Origin: Aedes albopictus
Taxonomy: Eukaryota > Arthropoda > Insecta > Diptera > Culicidae
Assembly: GCF_035046485.1 (NCBI RefSeq)
Contig: NC_085138.1
Location: forward strand, 44,179,464 to 44,243,463
DNA: 64,000 nucleotides
Direction: 5' to 3'
Position numbers and translations under genes: made by a program. Each line of letters begins with the position of its first letter. Within the stretch, counting starts at the first letter, position 1. The notes beneath the pieces are model-generated. The model was not told where the DNA came from, made no database searches, and saw nothing but the letters and a program-made list of their open reading frames with translations. Below are positions 35,823 through 47,889 of this stretch, one piece after another.

Positions 35823-36500
35823 CACTAGTTTACAGCATTTTTGAACTCGGTAAGCTGATGAACATTTTTGGTGTAGAATCATGCCCTGAGTTCGAAAACG
35901 CAAAGGAAAAAAATTAAAGTGGAGCGGAAATTTTTCGTCTTTCCATACAAGGTTGATGATTTGAAATCGATTTTTGTTCTATTTTTAAGCAACGTCACTC
36001 ACTTCACACATCTCATTCTTCGTAATCAATGCTCCGATTGAGCTGAATTTTTTACTGTAACTCGCCTACATATGATATATCAAATAAACGTTGAGAAATA
36101 ATTTTTATATTGTTTTTTTTTCTTGTTGAAAAAAATACATTTCTTCATATATTTTTGGAAATTTGGCTAAAATTCAAGTAGATCGTCCCTAAAACTCGCC
36201 AATATCATGAATTTCATCAATCTGACGCAAACCCTGCATTCAGATGATCGAATGGTATTGTATTCAACCTTTAATTCATGGAAAAAGTTTTGTAATTGGT
36301 TGAACAAAACGCAAGATATTTGAATTTTAGTAAATTCCATATTTTTAAAAGTTGTAAAACTTGATATTGAGCTAAAACTCAAAAACCGCTCTACTTAAAA
36401 TTTTTTGAAGCACGGTTTCGAAATCAGTGCTAAATTGTACTTCAAAAACTTTGGTCGTTGACAGAAGATCACGACTTTCGTTTTATTTTGTAAACTAGTG
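35823..36500. mobile_element. MITE with 3-bp TAA duplication (678 bp)
   Basis: It starts cactagtttaca and ends tgtaaactagtg, a 12-bp perfect terminal inverted repeat. TAA lies directly outside both ends (35820-35822 and 36501-36503). A 3-bp TWA-type duplication fits PIF/Harbinger-derived MITEs. The interior is AT-rich and I see no inverted similarity beyond the ends. No transposase is present. Confidence 0.65.
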
Positions 36501-36503
36501 TAA

Positions 36504-37328
36504 TCAATTACTACTAGGGTAGGTAATCAAAAGTAGAACCAAATTGCGGCTTTCCGAAGTAGCGCAAATTTTGAGTGATTTTTTCTTCCATATGGAAATT
36601 ATTTACTACGGGAAAATCTTATGTACATGAAAGCTACGGGTATAAGCTTTCTGTTAAGTGGTAAAAAGTTTGTATTTGCACCGAATTCCATTGAAAAATT
36701 CGATTATTCGTCAACAATGATTTTAATCTTAATTTGAACTACTGGCGGCAGCAGCTCGAGCATCTCCCACAGCAGCCAATTTCGTGCTGAACAATAGAAA
36801 AACACATGGATCTGCTAATTCCCATAACTATTTTTCATTAGGCAGTGGAATTTCAGAATATTCTAAACTCTTCAGGAACTTGGAAACCAAATTTGGAATT
36901 TTTCATCCCCCAAGAGTAAACAAAACAACCACTACGGCAGTCTGTAGGCCAACACTGGAAGCTCGCCCCCGTTTATTAGTTCAAATTTAGATTACAAATG
37001 GTTCATCTTAAGATAACATTCTCCAAGTAAGAATAACTTAAATTTGATAAATTTATGACAAATAATGCGGAATATTATTCTGTTGGTCGATTCTACGATA
37101 AATAAGCTTTCATTTGATGTTTTCACATATTGCGTGTGATACAATGCATGAGCTGTACGAGTGCACCAAAATGTGCTTTCTCTGGGGGGGGTGGGGGGGA
37201 TACATGGGTGAAATCACAGTGATTTTTAAATTGACTGTTTTCCATGACAAAAACGCTTTTTCTTCAATGCTTTTAAAGTCCATGTTATCAGGTTATATTA
37301 CGGAAGGAAAACAGTTTACATCTTTTTC
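36504..37328. other. Unique sequence, no gene seen
   Basis: It holds a G-run (ggggggggtgggggg, about 37183-37199) and a short CAG-like stretch near 36750. Short frames lack any recognisable feature. Confidence 0.4.
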
Positions 37329-37331
37329 TTA

Positions 37332-37471
37332 AGGTCCCATTAGACATGACAAATATTTGACCAAACAAGCCCAACAAATGACCAACACAACGTAAATCAT
37401 GGCAACCTCGGATGAATGTCGGACTGCAATGGCAAATATTTGTCATTATGACAAACAGTCTAATGGCCCCT
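37332..37471. mobile_element. MITE with 3-bp TTA duplication (140 bp)
   Basis: Ends aggtcccattagac and gtctaatggcccct are inverted copies with two mismatches. A second inverted pair (gacaaatatttg / caaatatttgtc) lies just inside. TTA flanks both ends (37329-37331 and 37472-37474). It is PIF/Harbinger-like by duplication size. Confidence 0.68.
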
Positions 37472-37474
37472 TTA

Positions 37475-38345
37475 CAATATTTGCCTAAAAAGTACGTCGT
37501 TTTAATGAATTTCGAAATGGTTCAAATTAATATTACAATTTGACTAGTTCAAAGTTTGATTTCTTACCCAATCCAAACTCGAAACTGTTTAATGGTAGAT
37601 ATTCAACAGCGTTGCAGTGTTCATCGACTCGTAGTTACCATCCGAAAAATCGCAATGCAAGGCTTAAAATCTCTAAACTCGTGATCTTTAACGATCTTTA
37701 TCTTATTATGTTCAAGTTGGGATAAACTTATGTCGCATTGGGTGGATTGTCGCAACAAATGCCGGTTGCAACATTGTCATTAGTGTTGCGCGATGATTGA
37801 ATTTTGATTCAGTGTGCCCGTATGGCGCCCAAGCCTCCCAAATAAATGAACAAATAAAAAAATTGGGACTCCATCAGGGATTAACATAAGGATTCTTTGG
37901 CGAAACTACTGCAGAGATTTCTTGAAGAACTTCTCAAAAGAATCGTTAAAGAATCCTTCCAGAGATTTCTTCATAAATTTATCTGAGGGTTTCATTAGAA
38001 AATTCCTGCAGGTGCTTATACGAGAATTTCACCTGAAATTCTTTAAGAAACTACCTTTGGGAAATTCGTTGCAAAATTCCTAGAATGATTTTTCTAGGAA
38101 TTCTGCGATTAATACTCTCAGCTTATAGCAATTTATACAAGAAATTTTATCGGGAATTTCTTAAGGAATTTCATTGTAATTTTTTAGAGATTCTCTGACA
38201 AATTTCTTAAGTAATTTGCAGAATAAATTCTTCTTAAGATTTGTTCAAAAATTCATCCAATAGTTTTTTTTTTGTGAACTTGTCTAGGTATTCCACCGAT
38301 TTTTTCAAGTATTCTTTGCTGAAGTTTTATAGTAACTTATCTAGA
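37475..38345. repeat. Unique sequence, then decayed satellite from about 37860
   Basis: 37475-37860 shows nothing recognisable. From 37860, steps such as agagatttcttgaagaactt and aattcctgcagg resemble the eroded 12-bp satellite found elsewhere in this foldback-like structure. Confidence 0.4.
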
Positions 38346-38347
38346 TA

Positions 38348-39248
38348 CAGGGGATAGACAAAATGATCAGCAGAAGCAAAATTTTCACTTTTCAAAAAAT
38401 GTTCAGTTAGCTGTAACTTTTCGAAAAACGCATCAAATATTCTCAAACTTTTACTGTAAGTTGATCAACTAGTTGTGTATCAGTGGTCAAAATTTGGAAA
38501 AGACCGGGCTATTCTGCATGAAGCTATAATGATTCTAGGTATTATTATCAGATAGCCAACTTTGAGCTGTTATATCTCCGGATTCATTGAACCGAATGCA
38601 ATGAAATTTTGATCATTTATGACTTATTATAATGAGCTTTGGAAAACGTTTGACTCAACTTAAAATTATTACCAAGAGAAAAAGTTAAATTTCATTTATT
38701 TTTTGATTTTTTAGTAAATTGATCAATTTCTAATATGCATCCCATTACTTTTTCAATTTACTGCCGATTATGTTATTACTTTCCTTCAAAACATATTTAT
38801 ATTCAATACAATTAGAGGGAATTTAAATGAACTATAATAAGCATCTTGAATTTTGAAACGATGTTGAAATTTAAGAAAATTTGATGTTTTATTAGAAATA
38901 TAATCTAATCGTTATAGTTTTCTTCCATTCTATTAAGTCAAAAGTTTTTCAAAGCTCATTATATGAGTCATAAATGGTAAAAAATTTATTGCATACGATT
39001 CATTGGATCCGGAGATATAACAGCTCAAAGTTGGCTATCGGATAATTATACCTTTTTCTAGAATCTTTATATCTTCGGGCAGAATAGCCCGATCGTTTTC
39101 AAATGTTGACCACTGATGCACAACTAGTTGATCAACTCACAGTAAAAATTTGATAATATTTGATGCGCTTTTCGAAAAGTTACAACTAATTGAACATTTT
39201 TTGAAAAGTGATAATTTTGCTTCTGCTGATCATTTTGTCTATCCCCTG
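38348..39248. mobile_element. Tc1/mariner-type long-TIR element (901 bp)
   Basis: It starts caggggatagacaaaatgat and ends with the complement, atcattttgtctatcccctg. TA lies directly outside each end (38346-38347 and 39249-39250). Inverted similarity continues inward for about 310 bp per arm (for example ctgttatatctccggat against atccggagatataacag), leaving a short AT-rich centre. A TA duplication with a CAG start fits Tc1/mariner. There is no transposase, so it moved, if at all, with outside help. Confidence 0.8.
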
Positions 39249-39250
39249 TA

Positions 39251-40134
39251 CATTATTAAGGAATTACCCCATTGATTCTATCATATTTCGAACATATTCC
39301 GAAGAATAAGCATCAGTTGAAATTTACGAACAAAAAGAAATAAAAAAATTCATTTTCTAGAAATTATTTTGGTATTTTTGAATACTACCTCCAGGAAATC
39401 CTATAAGAATTTCTCAGGGGTGTCAGTATGAATTCTTACAGAATTTCTATCGGTAGTTTTTTTTTTATTCAAAGTACTACAACAAGAAGTTCTGCAGGGA
39501 TTTGTTGAAGCATTTTTAGATAATATTTCCTGGAAATTGAGGAATCTTAAGAGAATTTCCCCTGAGATTCAACGGATTCGTTGCAGAATTGTAGCAGAGA
39601 TTCCTTGAGGATCTTTTTTTTTTTATGAATTCTATCGGGAGTTCCCCGAGTAATTTCATCGTGAATTTCTTCAGAGATTTTTCAATGAATTTCTCCATAC
39701 GTCCTAAGGAATTGCACATAGGATTTTTTTTTTCAGAGATTCCTTCAGAAATGCACCTAATAATTGAATCGGTTACATATCTATTTATTTCATTGCATGT
39801 TTCTGTAGGGATTGCATAGGCCATTTCCCCTGGAATACCTCAGTTTATTTCTTGAGGTATTCGTTGGGGGATACCATCATGAGGAATTCTTCCAGGCAGT
39901 CTTTGAGAAATCTCTCCATCAAGTCATGGGACATTTCTCAAAAAAGTCCATCTTAAAATGTTCGAGAGGTTCTTGAGAGATCCTTTTTATCGAATCTCTC
40001 CTGGCATATTATCGAAAAAAATTTTAAGATTGTTTGAGCCATTTCTCCTAGTGGAATTTTGTAAGGGATTTCTTGGAGAATTCTTTTAGTGATTTCTTCA
40101 GGATTTCATCCACGGATTTCATTAGCAATTTATT
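39251..40134. repeat. Decayed satellite up to the right arm
   Basis: Steps like tttcttcagagatttttcaat and ggaattctt appear at loose 12-bp multiples. Two opposed short frames (39516-39824 and 39625-39819) are open for the usual periodicity reason and are not called. Confidence 0.45.
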
Positions 40135-41105
40135 CCTACTATTATTCCTAGCTCCGCCTATGTATTGTATTATGTTTTTCCATATAAAGCTCATCGTCTC
40201 ACGATGCTTATCGTGAAAGAAAGACATTAACCTGCGAAGCGGCAACTTTTTAGAAATATTCAAAGTCACCTTCTCTCCCTCCTTTTATTATTTCCTTACT
40301 ACGACTATGCCTAATCCTTTCAAGGTGGGTTCTGGTGACTTATAGTGGTAAAAAAAGAAAGAATAAATTTAGATTTGATGACTGAGAAATTAGTATGGAA
40401 TATTGATTATGTGTACTGATTTGAGAACTCAATTTCTGTGCCCCTTGCGAGCCCATATCACTGGCTACGCCTATGTATGATATTTTTCACGATAGTGCAA
40501 GATTTTTAGCTTCTAATTGGCGCAAGAAAATTTATTATTTGTTACTTTATGGTTAAGTTATGATTTTTTGAAATTTTTGAACGATTTTGAAAGAATTGCC
40601 CCTTATTACTGTTTTTCCTAGCTCCGCCCATGATTTGCATTTTTTCTTGGAAGTACCTCACCTGAAGATTCTGACCGTGAAAGAAAATCATGATTTGCTT
40701 GCAAAACGGGGCTGATATATTTTTTTATATGTTTGGCGAACACATAAATGGGGTGCCCCCCAGTTGCCCTTATCCTTGCTACGACTATGTTCGATATTTT
40801 TTCTAGCAAGGTGAGTGTTAGTGGTTTCCAATTATGGAAGAAAATTGTAATTATGTGGATTAACAGCAAAGATATAAGCATTTGAATTAGTGTAACGCTG
40901 TTTTTAAGGAGGTGCCCCTCTTTGAAGAGCCCCTTTTTATCGTTTTTCCTCGCTACGACTATGTATGAAAAATTAATATGAAAGCTGAGGCGCCAAGGTT
41001 TTCGGCAATATAAAATTTTTTACATTTGGGTTTAAAACGAAGAAGATATGATGCTTCGTAAATTAGTGTAACGCTAATTTTAAGCACCGCCGCCTGAGAG
41101 TTAAT
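40135..41105 (-). repeat. Right inverted arm
   Basis: Reverse complement of the left arm with scattered substitutions. The complementary cores (cctagctccgcctatg, ctacgactatg) appear in reversed order. The outermost 60 bp differ by an indel: the left arm has about 35 bp (atagcctcagaagactgtgc and following bases) where the right has about 10 bp. Confidence 0.75.
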
Positions 41106-42552
41106 ATTGGTAGCCTCTGCTGTGCACAACTACATAAAAAAGCATCAACTAAACTGTGGAAGACATTCACTCCTACCAATAGTTATTAAAAATTAATCAA
41201 TACACTCTCCAATCCGAGAGTGGCACGCGACTTCTATCAGTTCAGACAATAATCAACAGTCATTTCATTTTCAACTTATTAGTGAAAATCGTGACTCCAC
41301 CCATGGCATTTTTGTCAACTCATCCCGTGGGCATCCGTCGTCGTCGTTGACTGCCATCGTTGATTTGCGTAAGAGGCTGAAAAAAATAAAATAGATAAAT
41401 GGCAATCGATTTCTGCTTGTCGACAATTGTTTCAGTACATTCCTAGGTGACGGAGGAGAAGGGGTAACCAAGAGCCATTTCAATCCTCGAGTGACTTACG
41501 TAGGTGAAGATGATGACAAACGAACTTTTTTCTTTAACAGTTGCTTAATTAGCCCAGGGCACACGCGTGATGTGCGCTGCGCAGAAAACTATCCAAGGAT
41601 TGTGCCGTTGCAACAACACATCGTTCGGTTCGTCGTCTAGACTAGACATGTGCGCGCGCAACCACGATGACGATGACTGTGTCGTATTTCAAAATGTCAG
41701 ATTTAATTAGCCACGCGCAAACTCACTCAAACTGTTGGAACATTGTTGATTGTCGCGAATGATGAAATTCTATCGGTGAAATTGTTTCGCTTTCGATTGA
41801 TGAAATCATCACCCACCTTCGAAAATGTTGCACATAAATTCTGCCAGTCGATACAATGTGTCACATATTATCAGTCGGACAAAGGAACACAAAACAACGG
41901 GAATGGCAGAGATATCCAATTTAGCATAATAACGCGCAGAAATTGCCCCTTCCCATAAAACCCCAAGCGAGAATAATAATCCAAAGACGTCACTTCGGTT
42001 GGGTTAAGCCGGCGCGCCGAGGCGTCCAGCTTAAACAGTTTCCAACGAGGCAGACGGATATGTAGGTAGGTCGGCCGAATGAGCTGGGCGCCATAAATCT
42101 CACGTACGTCGCTCAAAAAAGGTAAATTGATTTCGGTCCGACACGTTCGGATCGGTTTGCGTTGTGGTTATTTCCGGGGCGTCTCCGTAGTCGACTCGTT
42201 TCTGAAGAATCACAAAATTGCATAATTCTGCCGAGTTTGGCGAAGGCCTTCACCGTCATAAAGTGGTAAAACTATATTGTATGAGAACTGTGGGTCCCTG
42301 GTATGTATTTGCTGATTGAGCAGTAAAGCAATATTGGGTTGATGGAATTTGGGGTGATGCAGGCTTTACTGCTATCTAATAACTGCGAAAATACCAATAA
42401 GTCGGTTTGTTCCCTGTCATAGCTTCATGCTTCTCCTCCAAACAATCTGGTGGTAGTTGGTATGTATCAAAACGAATTTTCAGCGTAGCTATTTCTGTGG
42501 GAATCACAAACCACATGCCTTCTAAAGTTTTCGGAAAACTTGTAACGACTTG
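41106..42552. other. Unique, GC-richer spacer, no gene supported
   Basis: Normal-complexity sequence with CpG-containing stretches (41560-42200, for example cgcgtgatgtgcgctgcgca). It could be host intergenic or intronic DNA. Short frames at 41271-41483 (minus) and 41871-42116 (minus) have no domain and no splice partner I can see. Confidence 0.4.
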
Positions 42553-42984
42553 TGACGCAATTCAGATCCCATTGTGATTCACTAGCCTTTGCCCAGCAAC
42601 TCCTATCCCTACCTCCTCGTGGTACCGACCGGAAACTATGAGTAACCAACCCCGGTGGGAACTTTGATCGTAGGCTGACAGGGAAGAGGGGCCTGCTTCG
42701 GCAAACCTGAGCGTCTGTTCTCCAGAAGGAGAGGCTAACAGCAGCGTCTGATCCCCATGTTAGGGGCGGCTGATCTACGTCCGAATGCCAGGGAAGGACT
42801 CTAAGCTCAACTGTGCACTATGGTCCTCCGGAAAGTAGGGGGTTGGTGTCAGGCCCTACGAGCCAGCCGTAAAAAACCATTGTAACGGAAAATCAGCAAC
42901 AGAATAATACTAACCGAGACCAACGGCAACGACGCCAGCGAACAAAGAAAACTTGCGATTGGAAACTCGGTACGTGTTTCGTGG

Positions 42985-43858
42985 CCGATCGACGAAAGAA
43001 TGTGCAGGTTGAGGATCAAGGGCCGATTCTTCAACTTCAGCATAATAAACGTGCACACCCCTCACTCCGGAAGCACTGATGATGACAAGGACGCATTTAA
43101 CGCGCAGCTCAAACGCGAATACGATCGCTGCCCAAGCCACGACGTCAAGATCATCATAGGTGATTTAAACGCTCAGGTAGGCCAGGAGGACGAATTCAGG
43201 CGCTGTCCATAAACTACGTAGACTTTTTTCGGCCATCTTAGACTCCCCCTCCCCCCTCGTAGACTTTTGTTCATACAAAATTTTCGAAATTTGTATGGAG
43301 CGTAGACTTTGGCCAGACCCCCCCCGTCCCCCCCTTTGAGTCTACGTAGTTTATGGACAGCCCCTCAGACCGACGATTGGTAAGTCCAGCGCCCACCAGC
43401 AGACGAACGAAAACGGCCTACGACTCATTGATTTCGCCGCCTCCAAAAATATGGCCATACGTAGCACCTTTTTCAAACACAGCCTCCCTTATCGTTACAC
43501 CTGGAGATCACCACAGCAGACGGAATCTCAAATCGACCACGTTCTGATTGACGGACGGCACTTCTCCGACATTATCGACGTCAGAACGGACCTATCGTGG
43601 CGCCAACATCGACTCCGACCTTTATCTGGTGATGGTCAAACTGCGCCCAAAACTCTTCGTCATCAACAATGTACGATACCGGCGACCGCCACGGTACAAC
43701 CTAGAGCGACTGAAGCAACCGGATGTCGCCTCAGCATACGCGCAGAATCTCGAGGCCGCATTGCCAGACGAGGGCGAGCTCGATGAGGCCCCTCTAAAGG
43801 ACTGCTGGAGTACAGTGAAAGCAACCATCAACGACACAGCCGAGAGCACCATCGGGTA
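42985..43858 (+). pseudogene. RTE endonuclease (APE type), broken
   Basis: Visible phrases in order: RLRIKGRFFNFSIINVHTPHSG, then HDVKIIIGDLNAQVG (43140-43185), then, after the MITE, QIDHVLIDGRHFSDIIDV, and GANIDSDLYLVMVKL (usually SDHYLV). In the family this domain nicks target DNA. The first third of the domain is deleted, the MITE interrupts it, and there are frameshifts around 43450-43600. The SDH motif has H replaced by L. Not functional. Confidence 0.8.
43199..43364. mobile_element. MITE, GGGGCTGTCCATAAAC family, TCA duplication (166 bp)
   Basis: The left end ggcgctgtccataaac and right end gtttatggacagcccc are inverted copies with one mismatch. TCA lies on both sides (43196-43198 and 43365-43367). 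The RTE copy at 45512 has the empty site (gaattcggaccgac), confirming insertion. The interior has C-runs and an inner inverted pair around tttgttcatacaaaa and gtagacttt. Confidence 0.85.
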
Positions 43859-44106
43859 AGTGGAACGGAATCGACGGAACGAATGGTTCGACGAAGAGTG
43901 CAGAACGGTTTTGGAGGAGAAGAATGCAGCGAGGGCGGTAATGCTGCAGCAAGGGACCCGACAGAACGTGAAACGTTATAAACAGAAGCGGAAACAGCAG
44001 ACCCGCCTCTTTCGGGAGAAAAAGCGCCGCCTGGAAGAAGCGGAGTGTGAAGAAATGGAACTGCTGTGCCGTTCCTAAGAAACACGGAAGTTCTATCAGA
44101 AGCTCA

Positions 44107-45079
44107 ACGCATCCCGCAACGGCTTCGTGCCGCGAGCCGAAATATGCAGGGATAAAGACGGAGGCCTTTTGACGGACGGACGTGAGGTGATCGAAAGGTA
44201 GAAGCAGCACTTCGATCACCACCTGAACGGCGTGGAGAACGTAGGCACGGGAGACCACGGCAACGGAAGAAACGACGACGCCAGTGCAGCAGAGGACGGA
44301 AATGAACCAACTCCCACGCTGAGGGAAGTTAAGGATGCCATTCACCAGCTCAAAACCAACAAAGCAGCTGGTAAGGATGGTATCGCAGCTGAATTCATCA
44401 AGATGGGCCCAGAAAAGTTGGCCACCTGTCTGCACCGGCTGATAGTCAGGATCTGGGAAACCGAACAGCTACCGGAGGACTGAAAGGAATTGAAGTAATC
44501 TGCCCCATTCACAAGAAAGGCGACCATTTGGAATGTGAGAACTTTAGGGCGATCACTATTTTGAATGCTGCCTACAAAGTGCTATCCCAGATCATCCTCC
44601 GTCGTCTGTCACCTAAAACGAATGAGTTCGTGGGAAGTTATGAAGCCGGATTCATCGACGGCCGGTCGACAACGGACCAGATCTTCATCGTACGGCAAAT
44701 CATCCAGAATTGCCGTGAATACCAGGTCCCAACGCATCACCTGTTCATCGACTTCAAGACGGTATACTACAGTATCGACCGCGCAGAGCTATGGAGAATC
44801 ATGGACGAAAACGGCTTTCCTGGGAAGCTGACTAGACTGATTAAAGCAACGATGGACGGTGTGCAAAACTGCGTAAGGGTTTCGGGTGAACTATCCAGTT
44901 CATTCGAATCTCGCCGGGGACTGCGACAAGGAGATGGAATCTCATGCCTACTCTTCAACATCGCTCTCTGAGCTGTGATGCGACGAGCAGCGCTCAACAG
45001 CCAGGGAACGATTTCCACAAAATCCGGTTAACTTGTGTGCTTTGCGGACGACATGGACATTATTGCCAGAACATTTGAA
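44107..45079 (+). pseudogene. RTE reverse transcriptase, 3'-truncated
   Basis: Visible in order: LKTNKAAGKDGIAAEFIKMG, FRAITILNAAYKVLSQIIL, AGFIDGRSTTDQIF, HLFIDFKTVYYSID (motif A; copy 2 reads FKAAYDSID, so the usual D is changed to Y here), RRGLRQGDGISCLLFNIAL (motif B), and VCFADDMDII with FADD at 45041-45052 (motif C). In-frame stops lie at 44482 and just before motif C, and there is a frameshift near 44490. Dead through both stops and a motif A change. Confidence 0.85.
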
Positions 45080-45511
45080 ACAGTGACTCTGAAATGCCCT
45101 CGCAGTACCTATAACGCACAAAAGACCCTCCTAAACCGCCAAAAACGCCTCTGATACCCGCTATAATTCCTCTGAATCTTTTTGAAAGGCCTCCGACAAC
45201 CTCCTGAAACACGCTCAAAACCCCCTGTAACGCAACTCAAACCGTCCGAATCCCATGTTACGCTACTACTTCCGAAACCCCCAGAAACCCCCTTGAAGCA
45301 CCTGTAACCTGAGACCCTCAAACCCCCCCCCCCAGTGACGCCTTTGAACCCCGTCGAAATTCCTCCGTTAAATCCCGGAAACACCTCTGATCCTTTGTAA
45401 CGCACTTGATACCCTCCGAATCTTTCGTCAACGCTTCTGTAACGCCTGTGAAACCTACTGAACATATTTCTGTACCTTACTAAAATTCATGGCACGGTAA
45501 GGGCTGGGTAT
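45080..45511. repeat. C-rich degenerate repeat (ctgtaacgc / gaaacccc)
   Basis: Irregular 18-24-bp steps built from ctgtaacgc, cctctgaa and aaacccc. The composition differs sharply from both neighbours. A related block follows the second RTE copy at 47890. Frames on the minus strand (for example 45109-45465, rich in G, S and V) reflect the repeat and are not called. Confidence 0.65.
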
Positions 45512-45944
45512 GCTGCGCAATTCAAATCCCATTGTGATCCACTAGCCTCTGCCCAGCAACTCCTATCCCTACCTCCACGCGGTACCGGCCGGAAACTATG
45601 AGCAACCTTAGGGAAGATCGGGTAACCAACCCCGGTGGGAACTTTGGTCGTAGGCTGACAGGGAAGGGGAGGTTTGCTTCGGCAAACCTGAGCTTCTGTT
45701 CTCCAGGAGAAGCGGCTCACAACAGCGTCTGATCCCCATGTGAGGGGCGGCTGATTTACGTCCGAGTGCCAGGGAAGGACTCTAAGCTCAACTGTGCACT
45801 ATGGTCCTCCGGAAAGTAGGGGGTTGGTGTCAGGCCCTACGAGCCAGCCGTAAAAAACCATTGTAACGGAAAATCAGCAACAGAATAATACGAACCGAGA
45901 CCAACGGCAACGACTCCAGCGAACAAAAAGGACTTGCGATTGGA

Positions 45945-47165
45945 AACTCGGTACGTGGAACTGCCGATCTCTCAACTTCATTGGGAGCACCCGCATACTC
46001 GCCGATCTACTGAAGGACCGCGGGTTCGGCATCGTAGCGCTGCAGGAGGTGTGTTGGACAGGATCCATGGTGCGAACGTTTAGAGGTAATCATACCATCT
46101 ACCAGAGCTGCGGCAACACACGCGAGCTGGGAACAGCTTTCATCATGATGGGTGATATGCAGAGGCGCGTGATCGGTTGGTGGCCGATCGACGAAAGAAT
46201 GTGCAGGTTGAGGATCAAGGGCCGATTCTTCAACTGCATCATAATAAACGTGCACAGCCCACACTCCGGAAGTACTGATGATGATAAGGACGCATTTTAC
46301 GTGCAGCTCGAACGGGAGTACGATCGCTGCCTAATCCAAGATCATCATAGGAGATTTATACGCTCAGGTAGGCCAGGAGGAGGAATTCGGACCGACAATT
46401 GGTAAGTTCAGCGCCCATCAGCAGACGAATGAAAACGGTCTACGACTCATTGATTTCGCCGCATCCAAAAATATGGCCGTATGTAGCACCTTTATCCAAC
46501 ACAGCTTCCCTTATCGTTACACCTGGAAATCACCACAGCAGACGGAATCTCAAATCGACCACGTTCTGATTGACGGATGGCACTTCTCCGACATTATCGA
46601 CGTCAGGACCTATCGTGGCGCCAACATCGACTCCGACCACTATCTGGTGATGGTCAAACTGCGCCCAAAACTCTCCGTCATCAACAATGTGCGGTACCGG
46701 CGACCGCCACGGTACAACCTAGAGCGATTGAAACAACCGGATGTCGCCTCAGCATACGCGCAGAATCTCGAGGCCGCGTTGCCAGACGAGGGCGAGCTCG
46801 ATGAGGCCCCTCTAGAGGACTGCTGGAGTACAGTAAAAGCAGCCATCAACGACGCAACCGAGAGCACCATCGAGTACGTGGAACGGAATCAACGGAACGA
46901 ATGGTTTGACGAAGAGTGCAGAACGGTTTTGGAGGAGAAGAACGCAGCAAGGGCGGTAATGCTGCAGCAAGGGACCCGACAGAACGTGAAACGTTACAAA
47001 CACAAACGGAAACGGCAGACCCGCCTCTTTCTGGAGAAAATGCACCGCCTGGAAGAAGCGGAGTGCGAAGAAATGGAACTGCTGTGCCGTTCCCAAGAAA
47101 CACGGAAGCTCTATCAGAAGATAAACGCATCCCGCAACGGCTTTGGGCCGCGAGCCGAAATATGA
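45945..47165 (+). pseudogene. RTE endonuclease and linker, broken
   Basis: The N-terminal part is preserved: TWNCRSLNFIGSTRILADLL, then RGFGIVALQEVCWTGS with the catalytic E of LQE, then IDERMCRLRIKGRFF, then (after a short deletion and frameshift near 46337) IIIGDLYAQVG, QIDHVLIDGWHFSDIID and NIDSDHYLVMVKL. A K/R/E-rich linker follows (46880-47100, RQTRLFLEKMHRLEEAECEE). GDLYAQ has Y where N is usual, a loss at a catalytic site. Confidence 0.82.
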
Positions 47166-47889
47166 AGGGATAAAAACGGAGGCCTCTTGACGGACGGACG
47201 TCAGGTGATCGAAAGGTGGAAGTAGCACTTCGATCAGCACCTGAATGGCCTGGAGAACGTAGGCACGGAGGATCACGGCAAGGTGGTCGGAAATGAACTA
47301 ACTCCCACGCAGAGGGAAGTTAGGGATGCAATTAATCAGCTCAAGACGAACAAAGCGGCTGGTAAGGATGGTATCGCAGCTGAATTCATCAAGATGGGCC
47401 CAGGAAAGTTGGCCACCTGTCTGCTCCGGCTGATCTGGGAAACCGAATAGCTACCGGAGGAGTGGAAGGAAGGGGTAATCCGTCCCATTCACAAGAAAGG
47501 CGAATGTGAGAACTTCAGGGCGATCACTATTTTGAATGCTGCCTACAAAGTCCTATTCCAGAACATTTTCCGCCGTCTGTCACCAAAAACTAACGAGTTT
47601 GTGGGTAGTTATCAAGCCGGCTTCATCGACGGCCGGTCGACAACGGATCAGATCTTTACCGTACGGCGAATCCTCCAGAAATGCCGTGAATACCATGTCC
47701 CAACGAATCACCTGTTCATCGACTTCAAAGCGGCATACGACAGTATCGACCGCGCAAAGCTATGGAGAATCATGGACGAAAACGGCTTTCCTGGGAAGCT
47801 GACTAGACTGATTAAAGCAACGATGGACGGTGTGCAAAACTGCGTAAGGGTTTCGGGCGAACTATCCAGTTCATTCGAATCTCGCCGAA
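47166..47889 (+). pseudogene. RTE reverse transcriptase, 5' part only
   Basis: Recognisable: KTNKAAGKDGIAAEFIKMGP, a stop at 47450 in WETE(stop)LPEEWKEGVI, FRAITILNAAYKVLFQNI, AGFIDGRSTTDQIF, HLFIDFKAAYDSIDRAKLW (intact motif A D) and VRVSGELSSSFESRR. Motifs B and C are absent because the sequence breaks off. It cannot make an active enzyme. Confidence 0.82.

Larger units (their letters stand above)
30426..41105. mobile_element. 10.7-kb foldback-like structure with 1-kb inverted arms
   Basis: The left boundary reads attaactctcaggcggcggt and the right boundary is its complement, ending cgcctgagagttaat. The arms (30426-31425 and 40135-41105) are nearly identical inverted copies. For example, an 87-codon open frame in the left arm (30679-30942) recurs in the right arm (40618-40881) with one visible residue change, N to T. 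The arms consist of degenerate tandem units, as in Foldback-type transposons. The interior is decayed satellite plus smaller nested elements, with no transposase seen. No target-site duplication could be matched at the two boundaries, so the ends may be eroded, or this may be an inverted duplication instead of a transposon. Confidence 0.6.
42553..45079 (+). mobile_element. RTE-clade LINE, copy 1, dead, 3' part missing
   Basis: From the 5' leader (caattcagatcccattgtga) through the endonuclease and most of the reverse transcriptase it parallels the copy at 45512. Differences: about 215 bp of the N-terminal endonuclease is deleted near 42985, a MITE is inserted at 43199-43364, and stops and frameshifts are scattered. 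It stops after the FADD catalytic motif and abuts a C-rich repeat, so the 3' half of RT and the 3' UTR are missing. RTE assignment follows from the IKGRFFN, GDLNAQVG and IDHVLIDGRHFSD endonuclease phrases and the RT order. Confidence 0.85.
45512..47889 (+). mobile_element. RTE-clade LINE, copy 2, dead, 3' part missing
   Basis: It starts gcaattcaaatcccattgtg like copy 1 and keeps the N-terminal endonuclease that copy 1 lost. It ends at 47889, in RT just before motif B, about 35 codons earlier than copy 1, directly against the C-rich repeat. Frame breaks include a short deletion near 46337 and a stop at 47163. Losing the 3' end is the opposite of the usual LINE 5' truncation. Confidence 0.85.

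Noticed and set aside
45109..45465. Minus-strand 118-codon Gly/Ser/Val-rich frame
   Set aside because: It is the complement of the C-rich degenerate repeat, with no independent support.
43622..47276. Minus-strand frames of up to 213 codons opposite the RTE copies
   Set aside because: They are shadows of the LINE coding strand. The plus strand carries recognisable endonuclease and RT phrases.
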